Position numbers and translations under genes: made by a program. Below are positions 50,734-62,000 of a DNA stretch of 64,000 nucleotides, piece after piece (within the stretch, counting starts at the first letter, position 1; every line of letters begins with the position of its first letter). The notes under the pieces were generated by a model. That model did not search any database, was not told where the DNA came from, and saw only the letters and a list, made by a program, of their open reading frames with translations. Source of the stretch: Nitzschia sp. DOCU1 (Eukaryota; Bacillariophyta; Bacillariophyceae; Bacillariales; Bacillariaceae); NCBI GenBank assembly GCA_951394045.1, contig OX595985.1, positions 5,518,001 through 5,582,000 of the forward strand. The letters are read 5' to 3'.

Positions 50734-51539
50734 TAGAGATTTCCTGGCTTCCATTTGCGCTTCCCACGCGAAGGGTATTTGCAAAAGATATCCTTTGCTC
50801 TTTCCTTTCCTGCTGGCATTTGCGCTTGGAATTTACGCTTCAGGGGACCGACATTTATGTGTATGGGGAGCCAGCCAGCCACTCAAGCCTTACTACTTGG
50901 GGTATGGGCAGTAGCTAGCAAATAAAGGCTGCCTACCATCGTCATCACTACTACTAACTACTGTTGTCGCCAAGCCAATCAATCCTTTAGTTCTTCAGTA
51001 ATTTGCGGTGAAACAACAAGAGTTGTGTTGAAACAAGCTACAGTAGCAGATCAGAACGAAATCGCGTGTTGCAAAATTGAATGCAAACGAAATCACGTCT
51101 TATGAACTCGAGTAATGCGAAACCACTTGTTGACGCTCATAAACAAATACTTAACACCAACTGTCACGAAACTGCGTATCACGATCTCAAATGTTGCAAA
51201 AACGCATTTTAAATGTTATAACGAACTCAAGAGTTGCGAATCCCCTTTTTAATTCTTATAACAAATACTGACGAAGTTCAGGATGATATTTTTGTCGATG
51301 CGAACACAAGAGTGGCTGGCGTGCGTCGGCCCACTCCCTCCAACAATGACGATTCTGATTGGCCACTGGATGAAGCGCAAACGTCACAAGATGAAGCGAA
51401 AACCATAAAAGTTTGCGCTTCATTTGGGCCATTTGGAGCATATTTCCTTGCTTCATCCGATTCATTTGCTCTTCACGACTAAATTGACTGGAAAATGAAG
51501 CGCAAACGGGAAGCGCAAATCGAAGCCAGGAAATCTCTA
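50734..51539. mobile_element. Candidate inverted-repeat element (MITE-like, about 806 bp)
   Basis: The arms at 50734-50765 (TAGAGATTTCCTGGCTTCCA...) and 51508-51539 are complementary with one mismatch in 32. Further GAAGCGCAAA motifs repeat inside near the right arm (51370-51510). No transposase and no clear target duplication are seen. Confidence 0.6.
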
Positions 51540-52153
51540 TTGTTGTTACTACGTTTTGAGTGGCTCCGCATCACTCTGTCAATCATTTCTCGGTTTATCA
51601 GACCCAAGACCTTAACTACAATACCTGGGGAGGTTTTGACAATACCTGGCTCTTCGATTGATGAAGGAAGAGTCGGCGAAAGAGCCAAAAGAAAGAGGCT
51701 CATGGTCGTCAACCATGTTTCGTGTCGAGCATCACAAAACGATGATTCAGCTGGCGTTGCTCGCTCTTGGCATACACAGCCATCTCGCCACACGGGTGGA
51801 CGCACCCACACGCACTCTATGCTCGGAGCGCGGCAGCACGGGTTCACTCCAGTGTCTTGGAAACTGGAGAAACCCTTAAGTAAAATTGACCACGTCAGAC
51901 GGAGCATATGCTTTTGTCTTGATGGGCATATATGGACGACGACGTGTCACTTTATTTTCCCACTCTCTAAGCCAATCAGATGTGACGAACATGAAAAAGG
52001 AAATCCAAAAGATGTGCTGCCTCTCAATGCTGATGATTCGCACCTCAGCTCGATGTTTTGTCGTTCTTGAGATGATGTTTGCGTTTTTCCTCACACCGAA
52101 ACTTTTGTTTTCTTGGGAACTTGTTGCATTATCTTTGCTTCTTTATTGTTACG
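51540..52153. other. Intergenic, nothing recognised
   Basis: It leads into the ATG of the degenerate Copia gag. No LTR could be identified here. Confidence 0.4.
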
Positions 52154-53619
52154 ATGGCTGCTGCTGCTGTTGATCCTGCTGTCCAGGAATTTGCCGACTA
52201 CCTTGGCGACGTTCTTCGATCCTGAGATTGTTGAGGCCTTGGCCTGGCAGGGATACTCAAAGTTTGATGATGTGAAAGGTATCGTTGACGAGGATGAGTT
52301 GGATGCTTTGTTTTCCGCCATCCGGTGTCCTGGTGGTACCATATTCAACAACAACAACGTGGAGATCAACAACCCCGGTACTTTCATGGGAACCAATCAG
52401 CAGAAACACTTCCGCCAATGGTTTACTACATTCATTACATGGAGACAGTCCAGAGGCAGTTTGTTGTTGCGGAGGCTTTGCTTGGCCATTATTGTGGAAG
52501 TTCAAAGTTGACTTGGATAGGGTGAAGAAGGATGGTAACCCTACCCTACCGGATAAGTTTACTACTGGCAAAAAGTCGAGGGAAACCATCGAAGACATTG
52601 AATTGTGGATTGGTTCTTCCTATGGAACCGAAGGAACTCCTCTGGAGTATGTCATTCGTCCCGAAGTTCAGTTGCCTGCCACTGATCGTGGTTTTGGAAA
52701 TCCCACCTTTCGTTCCGAATTGGTTCGTCGCGCTCACCACACCGGTGACACCTACCAGATTGACAACGAGACGGTGTTCAACCTCATGCGCCATGTTACT
52801 CATGGCACCGATGCATGGGCGTTCGTTAAACAGTTCAATCGCACCAAGGATGGGCGGGGTGCCTACTTGTCTTTCAAGGCGCAGTATGCTGGTGCCTCAC
52901 ACATCAGTCAGGTTAAGAATAAGGCGGAGAATACCCTGAACACTATCTTTTGGAATGGCAAGGCTCGGAATTTTCAATGGGATGGCTTCATTGCGCGTCA
53001 CAGGAGTGCTTTTGCTGATCTTGAGGCGTATGGAGAAGGCCGAACTGAAGAGGCCAAGGTACGAAATTTGCTGTCCCGTATTACTGACGAGCATCTTGCT
53101 GTTGCGAAGGGAGTTGTTTTCTCGAATGCTACGCTGTTGACAAATTATCAGCTGGCCATCGATTATCTCGGAGGCCAACTGGATGCTGCTGAGACCATGG
53201 TGAAATCAGCACCGGCGAGGAATATTTCGAGCACCACTAGCTCCGGTGGCGACGGACGGGGTAACGGATATCAGGCCCAAGGACGTGGTGGAAGAGGCCG
53301 AGGACGAGGTTTTGGACGAGGTGGTGGTAGAGGTGGTCGAGGCCGCGGGCGTGGAGGTGGAGGAAGATTTTCCGAATCCGGCCACTTGTTGAACAACGGC
53401 TCGTACCCCTTTGCTATCTGGAACATGTTCACAAAAGAAGAAAAGGATTATGTGATGGAATTAAAGCGCAAGGCGGGGAATCGCAATGTATCAAGCACAA
53501 AGATGGAAGAAACGCCTGCGACAATTTCAACCGGTCCAAATGAGGCTGGTAGCTCCACCTCTACTATGAGTGTGGACAACAGCCATGTTGCGTCTTCAAT
53601 GACTCGGCGAAAGAAATGA
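52154..53619 (+). pseudogene. Degenerate Copia gag with Arg/Gly-rich tail
   Basis: From the ATG at 52154 the gag reading crosses three frames: the first 24 codons end at a TGA (52223-52225); the second frame (about 52222-52440) carries P-G-G-T-I-F-N after an acidic helix; the third (from about 52460) is open to 53619 and has the capsid-like core (W-A-F-V-K-Q-F-N-R-T, then F-Q-W-D-G-F-I) and an RGG-rich region near 53270-53370. It is related in plan to the gag at 8170-9681 but belongs to another family. Two frame changes make it non-functional. No pol follows: its stop abuts the leader of the damaged family-A Copia. Confidence 0.8.
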
Positions 53620-54341
53620 TAGAAAATAAGGTAGACGAGCGACGGACGGACGGTCCGCGCGTGACGTCAGTAGTGTGTTAGTCAAGTTAGTCATTCGCTC
53701 CGAGTGGTCGGACGACGCGCATGCGCGCATGACAACGAGGAATGATGCTCGAAGATGAGTGACCGCCGTCGGCGGCAGACGTAGATAACTCACAATATTT
53801 AGAATCACTTACGTGAACGTATTGTCACCCATTTCCCCCCAAAAGCTAAGTATACTGAGCGCCTCTAGCGTAGAGAGGCATAGTTGTAGTTGTTGCTGGT
53901 TCTCCCAGGTCGTTTGTGGAGAATCGTCAGCATTGTTGAGCAAGCGCCGCCACATCTGTTGATTGTCGTCGCGTTTGCCGTCGCGTTTCCTAAGAGTCCC
54001 TACCAGATTCTTGTCAGATTAACAGTCGCAGTTTCGCCCCGCTGAGACTGCGTTTATCATTTGTTACTTGTGACTGGTACGCCCTGTATCAGTCCACCTG
54101 AGCCCCGTCGCGGAGCCGTCGATCGTCATCGTCGTCGTCGTCGACGGCGTGTTTTCTTGGTTTGTCGATTGCGTAGGGCGCCGTAGGTTCCCTACCGGTA
54201 CTGTTTTTCCGGCGCTTTTACGCGTTGTTAGGCCCCCTTTGTCCGATTCGCCGAAACTTCGGTTGGTTGCTGTGTTGTCGGCTTGTCTGTCGACTGTAGT
54301 CTAGAGTAGCCGCGCGCCCCGCACACCTGCGAAACAACTTC
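53620..54341 (+). other. Leader remnant of the damaged family-A Copia
   Basis: Collinear with 3957-3240 (minus strand) of the other copy, including TGACGTCA at 53662-53669. No coding capacity. Confidence 0.8.
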
Positions 54342-54699
54342 CTATTGGGGTAACAACGCACATGAGATGGCACAGAGGGCAATGCACCCTCCCAATGACC
54401 CGAACGCGCGTGCCCGCGCCTATTACGCTTCCGTAGTTAATTTTCAGCGCGGCATGAAGCGTGACATGAATGTGTACCCTAAGTTGAAGCTTGTAGAGAA
54501 CTTCCAAGACTGGGACCGGCAGATGCAGATTCACGCCCGGGCTCAAGGCGTTTACAACGTCATTGCGGATGACCGTGACTATATCCGCCCTGTCACTGAC
54601 GAAGACCGTGCCCTCTTCAAGGAACAAGAGGTCTACGTCATGGCTGTACTGAATAACTGTGTGCTTACTAATTATGGTAGAACCCTAATTACTAGCTAA
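54342..54699 (+). pseudogene. Copia family-A gag fragment
   Basis: Homologous to the ORF at 2-2377 from about residue 180. It ends in a premature stop because four extra bases (GCTA) lie near 54692-54695, where the other copy reads ACTAAGTATGG. Confidence 0.85.
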
Positions 54700-57486
54700 G
54701 TATGGCAAACGTTCCTCCGCCCGCCTTCTGTACCTAGACTTGAAGAAGGAAGCGACCACGTCTGTCGCTGCACGCCAACAAGCCAATGCGCTGATGAAAT
54801 GGTTATCAGCCACCAGACTGACTGCTGATTGGCCGGACACCACGCACACGTTCGTCCTGTGTTGGCACGCTCGCTACGAGGACTACCAGCGTCTCTCGCC
54901 GCCCGACATGCGCATGCCCGAACACCTCGCCGTCAACCTGCTCCAGTGCGCCGTAGAAGGCGTACCACGCCTCAACCAGGTTCGCGTGACGAGCGACAAG
55001 TACCATGTACACACCTCGCTCCACATCGGCCAGCTCGTCGACCCGAACGACGTTACTGCAGCCACGCGTTCCCTCCCGTACGAGACGTATCGCCAGCTCC
55101 TGCTCGCCGCCTGTGAGCAGTATGACCAGGAACGCGCCACGCACGGACACCGCGCCGCCGGCAAGCGCCGCACCGCATGCGTCTATGCCACGGATGTCGC
55201 CTACGACGACCCAGAGCCTATGTACGGGGAGCCCTATGATGTCGCCGACGACGCGCCCGCCTTCGAGGCCTTTAAGGTCTCGATAAATACTCCGATTACT
55301 GAGCTCCAGCGTTACCAGGCCTACCAGGCGCGTCTCCAGGCTTCCACGTGGCATGCACTTTCGCCCGACGGACAGCGCGCATGGGACACGCTGACAGACG
55401 CTGACAAGGTGGTGATTATCGCCAACCAATCGTCAGCCGCCAGTCGTGGGTCCGGGTCCAGTCGTACCCCAGGACGCCCGTCTGGCCGTCCACCCGATCG
55501 CGAACGGCGCGCATCCCGCCCGCCCACCCCGCGCACCGCCATGTATGCCTCGTCGTATCCGCCTAGCAATACGGGGAGCGATGATGATACTGATGATATT
55601 GCGGCAGCGGAAGACGAGCAGACCGACGACACGGTAACGGCTATGTCTACCCAACAGAAGAAGCCGAAGTCGCCTGCCAACCTCGCTAACATGATGTCCC
55701 CAAGCAAGGCGCGCCCTAGTAATAGTAGTCGTAAGGTTAATACCTGCGAGATTACCTATACTGTTTCTAAGGTTCAACGGAAGACCAACGGACAAGCGCT
55801 GGTCGACCGCGGTGCTAATGGCGGCATAGCAGGGAATGACATGCGTGTCATCCACATACAGCCGTACCGATCTGTCAAGGTAGAAGGCGTGGGTAAGCAC
55901 CAACTAGTTGACATACCTGTAGTTACCGCCGCCGGCGTCCTTAGTACCACCGACGGCGAGGTCATAGGTATCTTCCATCAGTACGCGCATATCAACAGAG
56001 GACCTAGTATTCTGTCCGCCGTACAGATGGAGGCCTACAAGCAACAGGTAGCCGATAAGTCTTCTAAAGTTTCCGGCATCAAGCAACGTATTACTACTGT
56101 AGATGGATACGCCATTCCGATTAGTCTACGCAACGGTCTGCCGGACGTCCACCTGCGCCCGCCCAGTGATACCGAGCTGGCAACGCTTCCACACGTCATC
56201 ATGACTAGTGACGTCGACTGGGACCCCACCGTCCTAGACGATGACGGGGAGGACCCGGACGACACGCGTCCATGTGTGAAGTCAACGGCCGAGCATGCCA
56301 TCCATGACGGTTTCGACGAGTATGGTAACTACGTAGATGAAGACTATTACGTTATCTCAACTGCTATACTCCACGAGGACGCCCTGCTGCGTGAGTTCTC
56401 CAATCGTTATGTAGTATTCGCAGCCAACCTCTACCGGGACTACACTATCATTGATAAGGCACCTCTCCCAGACCACCTCATGTACGTCGATACACATGAG
56501 CCCTTCGACGACTCCGAGGGCCCGGGAGATCCCGAACCCGAAGCCACGAAATCTCCGCACCCGGACACTGGCGATCCAGACGTTGAAGCCAATAAGTCCG
56601 GTGGTCGCGCAGTGAAGCCCGAAGAACCCGACTATGAGAGAAAAAGGCCCCTCTTCGCTTGGTTGCCTTCCGAGGTCGTTAAACATACCTTCCGGAACTC
56701 AACCCAGTATGCCCGAATGCCAGTAGGTACACATTTAAAGCGTACTTTTAAATCCCCGTTTCCCGCTTTGAATGTACGTAGACGAGAAGAACCGGTGGCA
56801 ACGGATACCGTCTATTCCGACACGCCAGCTGTTGATAACGGCGCCACACAGGCACAGTTCTTCGTCGGCGTTCACACGGGCATATGTGATGTGTTCCCGC
56901 TTCGCAACGAGCGACAGTTCAAGAAGGTCCTCGCGGACATCATTCGCAAACTGATTAGTGACTCAGCTAACTTAGAGACTAGTCAGGGCGTTAAGGACAT
57001 ACTTAGAGCCGTGTGTACTCAGGACTGGCAGAGTGAACCGCACCAGCAGCAGCAGAACGCGGCCGAGCGTAGGTACCAAACCATCAAGCGACTTACCAAT
57101 ACGGTATTGGACAGGACCGGCGCGCCGGCGTACTGTTGGCTACTGGCACTCACGTATGTCTGCTTCGTCCTCAACCACACGGCGTGTAAGGGGCACGGCT
57201 GGAACATCCCGATGGGCCTGCTCACAGGAGTCACCCCTGACATTAGCCCGCTCCTACGCTTCCGATTCTACGAGCCCGTCTACTACGCCGTGAACGAGCC
57301 TGCCTTCCCATCCGAGAGCCGGGAGGCCCGTGGACGATTCGTGGGGATCGCGGACAATGTAGGACACGCCATGACGTACCGTATACTAACGGACAATACT
57401 CTAAAGATAATTGATAGATCCTTAGTGAGATCTGCTGAAGACCCTCTAGCCCCCAATATACGCGCCGACGACGCGGCTAGGGGACC
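54700..57486 (+). pseudogene. Copia family-A gag-pol, middle part (protease, integrase)
   Basis: The frame reopens after the four-base insertion and runs as an ORF (922 residues from 54740) into a TRIM-like insertion at 57487. It covers the rest of gag, a D-R-G-A-N-G-G protease site near 55810 and an integrase-like region near 56815-57320 (D-T-V-Y-S-D-T-P near its start, then a basic helix A-A-E-R-R-Y-Q-T-I-K-R). The final codons before its stop come from the TRIM. The integrase zinc finger and the exact DDE triad are not obvious, so this is a divergent Copia pol. Confidence 0.82.
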
Positions 57487-58031
57487 TGCCATATACCTTA
57501 AGTACTAGAAAAGTACTAAGGTTACAACCCCTTTTGCGCATAGGGCATAGTGAATTCACTGCCGCTCTACGTAGGATTCTACACAAAAGTAGAAAAATTC
57601 AGTAGAGGAGGGGTACAAACAGACTCGCAGAAAGACGAGGTCTGAGGTTCGAATCCATAGCAAAAAAAGCAAAAAAATGGAGCCCTCACGAAAAGGGGGG
57701 ATAGAGAACCATCCCACAAATGCAAAAGAAAGTGGGGGAAGAAAAATCTGAAAAAGGGGGAAGCCCACCCAACCCACCCAAAAATATGGGGGAGTGACGA
57801 GGAAACCCAAGCAACGCGTGACACCACTGCGCAGGAAAAAAAAAATCACTTCGGAGCGAAATGCACGAAGCCCCGCGAAGGTGCGCGATCAGCACTGCTA
57901 TGCCACAAGAGCACAAAAGGGCGGTAAAAAGACACGCAACAAGCGTAATGTCGCTGATCTTAGGGGAGCATGCCATATACCTTAAGTACTAGAAAAGTAC
58001 TAAGGTTACAACCCCTTTTGCGCATAGGGCA
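57487..58031 (+). mobile_element. TRIM-like mini LTR element (545 bp)
   Basis: Two identical 61-bp direct repeats (57487-57547 and 57971-58031), beginning TGCCATATACC and ending CATAGGGCA, enclose 423 bp without coding capacity. The flanks are GGACC on both sides (57482-57486 and 58032-58036), a 5-bp target duplication. Removing the element and one GGACC restores the Copia reading frame (R-G-P-E-Q-V-V). A purine stretch (AGGGGAG) precedes the right repeat. This is the plan of a terminal-repeat retrotransposon in miniature. Confidence 0.88.
57640..57665 (+). other. tRNA B-box-like motif inside the TRIM-like element
   Basis: GGTTCGAATCC matches the internal promoter B box of tRNA genes. The upstream sequence does not fold as a complete tRNA and no A box is clear. 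A chance match or a relic of a tRNA-derived sequence are both possible. Confidence 0.35.
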
Positions 58032-59044
58032 GGACCAGAGCAAGTAGTTAGATCTAGGTCTGATGAGTCCAACCTTGGCCCCGACGACGGCCATGCCGTT
58101 GAAGCCGACGCCGCGAAGCCTTCGTTGTCGCTTATCGACTACACGGACTTTATCGGACGGTCGTTCCTGCTCGACAAGGACAAGAACGGGGAGGTCCATC
58201 GGGCCACCGTTACCGAAGTCGTCGACTCCATCGACCGCCATCACTATGACCTCGAGCACGAACAGAAGCCAGTCATGTTCAAGCTCCGCATCGGCCAATC
58301 AGAAAAGAGGAGCTGATGACGTACGACCAGGTCATTTCGCACATCGAACGAGAGCTCGAAGGGAATGTTCTCTGGAAGTACAAGGGTATTGTCTCGCATG
58401 AGGGACCTCTCACCGCGAGTGACCCAAGGTACAAAGGCTCCATGTACAACGTCATGGTTGAATGGGAGAACGGGGAGACCACTAGCAAACCCCTTACGAC
58501 GATGGCTGCGGACGACCCGATTCCCCTAGTAGAGTACGGCATTAAGAATAACCTATTAGAGTTACCAGGTTGGAAGCGTTTCCGCAACCTCGCCAAGCGG
58601 CAGAAGAAGCTTTACCGTATGGCGAACCAAGCGAAACTCCGCTCGTTCAACAATGCCCCCAAGTACAAGTACGGGTTCCAGATTCCACGGAACTACAAGG
58701 AAGCCGTCTGGCTCGACAAGATGAACCGGAACTCGAAGTGGGCAGACGCTACTAAATTAGAGCTCGCACAGTTGGACGAATACCAGACCTTTCAGGACGT
58801 AGGTAAGGTCGTACCGACCGGTTATAAGAAGATCCGTGTACACCTTGTCTTCGACGTGAAGCACGACGGACGACACAAGGCCCGGCTTGTCGCCGACGGA
58901 CACCTGACGGACATACCTGTAGACAGTGTGTACTCTGGAGTGGTCTCGTTGAGAGGGATTCGTATGATCACGTTCCTCTCCGAGCTTAACGGACTTCAAC
59001 TCTGGGCTACTGACATAGGTAATGCTTACTTAGAGGCCAAGACC
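58032..59044 (+). pseudogene. Copia family-A pol fragment (linker and N-terminal RT)
   Basis: It continues the pol frame after the TRIM. One extra base in the A-run at 58308-58311 forces a stop (TGA at 58313-58315) and a frame change. From 58316 it reads to the RT start, with D-K-M-N-R-N, V-F-D-V-K-H-D-G-R, L-V-A-D-G-H and D-I-G-N-A-Y-L-E-A-K-T. It is then cut by the LINE. The catalytic Y-x-D-D box and RNase H are missing. Confidence 0.88.
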
Positions 59045-62000
59045 AAACAAACAAACAAATTTCTTATTTTATAGCTATCACCGTACTCCCTCACCATAAC
59101 TGGTAAGAACAGTAGTAGACTCACTCGGGCGGCCAGGGGCGACCCAAAGTAGGAAAATGAGGTGTACTAGCCGGGATGATCCGGCCAGAACTCAGACAGC
59201 TTGTGTTGTGACATCCGGGAGAAAGGTTGTGATGAGGTGGGTTGCTTCCGAGATCGGTAGACCGGAGTGGGACGATGTGGTCCGAATGGTGGGAGAGCGC
59301 GAAGATAAGAGGTGATGTGTGTAGGCCGTGTGGATTTGAGTGGATTGGGTATACGGGTGCGGATGCTGTTTCGGCGCGCAGTGCGAGACTTCCGAAATGC
59401 TGGCGGGGTCGGAACCTTGGGGAATATCATCGCAATCGAGGGTGTGTGGCGGATGGCTTCGAGGCGTGCTTCGTTGATGCTATACTTGATGAGTGGACGG
59501 TTGATGTGAATCCAATTCTGAATGGAGCGCAGAGGAAGTCTCAGGTGATCATCCACCGTATCATAAAAACGGTCGCGATCTTCCACTTGTACTTTGTCCT
59601 TCAAATTGTACAGACGACGCAATTCGCGTTCGACTTGTGCTTTCTCAGCTTGATATGAAGTGGCTCTATCATGTCCGTGTCGGTCTTCGTTACGACGAAG
59701 CCAGAGTTCGTGGCTCTTTTCAAAAAGAATACTGATCAAAGTCGTCAACCAGGACGCCTCGGAGGATGTGGGAGAATGACCGATCCGACGCCAGTAGTCG
59801 TGTTGGAGTTCCCTCCAGGTGTATGCAAACTTGCCCCGAAAAATTTGATCCCAGCCTAGGATGTTTTGGTAACGAATGGTTCGACGGAATGAGGGAGGAT
59901 AATCGTCATAAGAAATACCGTCCCCGGATGGATGGAAGTAGAGTTGCATGCCAGAGCGGAGGAGGCGTAGAAGATCGGGGTCCAGAATGGAATCAAATTT
60001 GTGAACAACAAATAGAATCAGGTCCTTGCGCCATTGAGAGCGAGTATTATGAGGGCACTGGAAGAGGTGGTTATCGGTTTCATTTTCAGCAAGGCAGCTT
60101 GGGCAACGATGATCATACTTGGTATCCCGCTTATGGAGGCGGCCACCTGTGGGCAACTGGCAGAATGATAACTTCGTGAGGAATTTCCGCTTCTGCTGAT
60201 GCCGCTTGGATGCTTGACTGAACGAGTCCCAATCAACGTAATCCAGGAAACCTTCGGGCCAACCGAGTCGTTCGCGATAATATTGCACCAGCGGAGGCAG
60301 ACTGGCAGCGGTGCGGAGGGTGGTTTCAATACGTCGGGTAACAGTACGTCCGGCAATGGTGAGTTGCGCTCGCGTGAGTGGATCAAATGGGACTTCGAGG
60401 AAAGGCGTGCCGAAGGATTCCATCGCCTCAGTGCTAAGCTGGTCGGCCTCGATATTCAGCTGAACCTCCAATGGTAGAGATGACACTCGTACTCCCTTGT
60501 TGTCTTGGTGACCTTTGACGTGCTGGATCGAAGGAGGATCGGGATAAGCTTGGAATAGATGATGATTAGCGACCACCAAATCCCACTCGGAATCGAGGAC
60601 GACGCGTTGTAACGCCAGGCGATAAGAGCGAACGTATAGTTGCTTCTTGATGAGGCCTTGATTGTCGCAGCGAAACTGAAGGGAGCCGGAAGGTAGCGGC
60701 TTCCCCACGAACTTGAAACCCAACTGGAGGAACAGATTCGCGGCCTTGGTGCCATAGTTTTCAGCGCGATAAGATTTTGGATCATGGCCGAAGGTGAGAC
60801 CTTTACCACGTGCTAAACGGGCTTTGGAGGAGATCCTGGCAATAACCCATCCGTAGCCGCCATATTCATCGGTTGCTCCACCATCAGTGACCAGCATAAT
60901 ATCAGATAAGTCAGTAATAGAGGAAACAAAGGAATAAATCTCGCCGTCCACGATTTCCCAGTGTTGTAGAAGGGAAGAAATATGATGCTCCTGTTGATCG
61001 ATATACTCTTGAAAAGTGGAAGCCTCAGCAACAACGGAGGAGGGAGTAAGACCGAGGAAGGTGGCAGGAATCTGCAGTCCATCACGGATGGCGGAGTGTG
61101 GGACTGGGATACCGTCGGGACATGACTCGGATGAAAAACTGGGCTCTAATTGAAAAACCGATGGGCGGACGACGGTATGATGATGATATTTCCCATCCGC
61201 GAAGGTAACAAGGGACTGGTTGGCCGGGGAGTAGAGGACTGGCCAAGCGCGACGGAGAGAACCATTTGAGTGCAACCACCGCCCCAGGGGGAGGTGGAGC
61301 TTGCCTTGGGAGTCCGCCAAGATGCGTAGAAGCTTGCGCCATTTCGCCCAATGGGGATCGGCAGGACGATCCTGTCGAGGCTCCAGAAGACGGGAGCGAC
61401 AGTGATCAATGCCGGGGATCCCCCGATAGACTTCAGGTTGAATAAATTTGCCATCCACAGTAGCAATATCAGAGAGAGTAAGTACCTCAAGATACAGTCG
61501 ACATGCATTGATAACACATAGCTCAGCATCGGTAAAGAACTGGATTTCGAGGGCAAAATCCATCAGATATACATCGCGTTCCCGCTGTAACGGTTGAACG
61601 CGAAAGTTGGCAATGGTAATGGACCCGTCAATTCGGGATAGAAAGCTTCGGAGAGATTTAATCCACAAGCCGTCCAGGTACGGAATATCGTACGATGTGT
61701 CCTGCAGCAAAGGTCGGCCAACACCTGCCGTATACTGCAGATTTTCCAACGTGATAATCGCAAGATCACCAGCCTGGCTTGCAAAAATTCGAAGATTGCG
61801 AAGTAGAATTTTTACCTGCAAAACGCCCTGTTCAACACGAAGATCAGGAAAGAACATGCCGCCAAAGCGACTGGGTCCAAACACCACGGCGCGAGGGAAG
61901 GTGCTAACGTAGTTCATCTTTTGGAGGGTCACGGAGACCATGGATCGCTGGAGGTCGTCCAACTGCGATTCGGATAGATGTGCCACAGCCAAAGGATAAC

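Larger units (their letters stand above)
53617..59044 (+). mobile_element. Damaged Copia element, family A, second copy
   Basis: It begins with 725 bp matching the leader of the family-A element at 1-4541 (53617-54341, same order), then jumps by about 1,400 bp, losing the end of the leader and the N-terminal part of gag. The rest matches pol in order. It is interrupted by a 545-bp TRIM-like element and ends where a LINE begins. No LTR precedes it. Confidence 0.85.

Noticed and set aside
57600..57665. A complete tRNA gene around the B-box motif
   Set aside because: The T arm pairs poorly, and no acceptor stem, D arm or A box could be laid out in the preceding 70 bases.
57556..57976. Hydrophobic minus-strand ORFs inside the TRIM-like element
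   Set aside because: They come from antisense reading of purine-rich sequence; several overlap in different frames and none has a domain.
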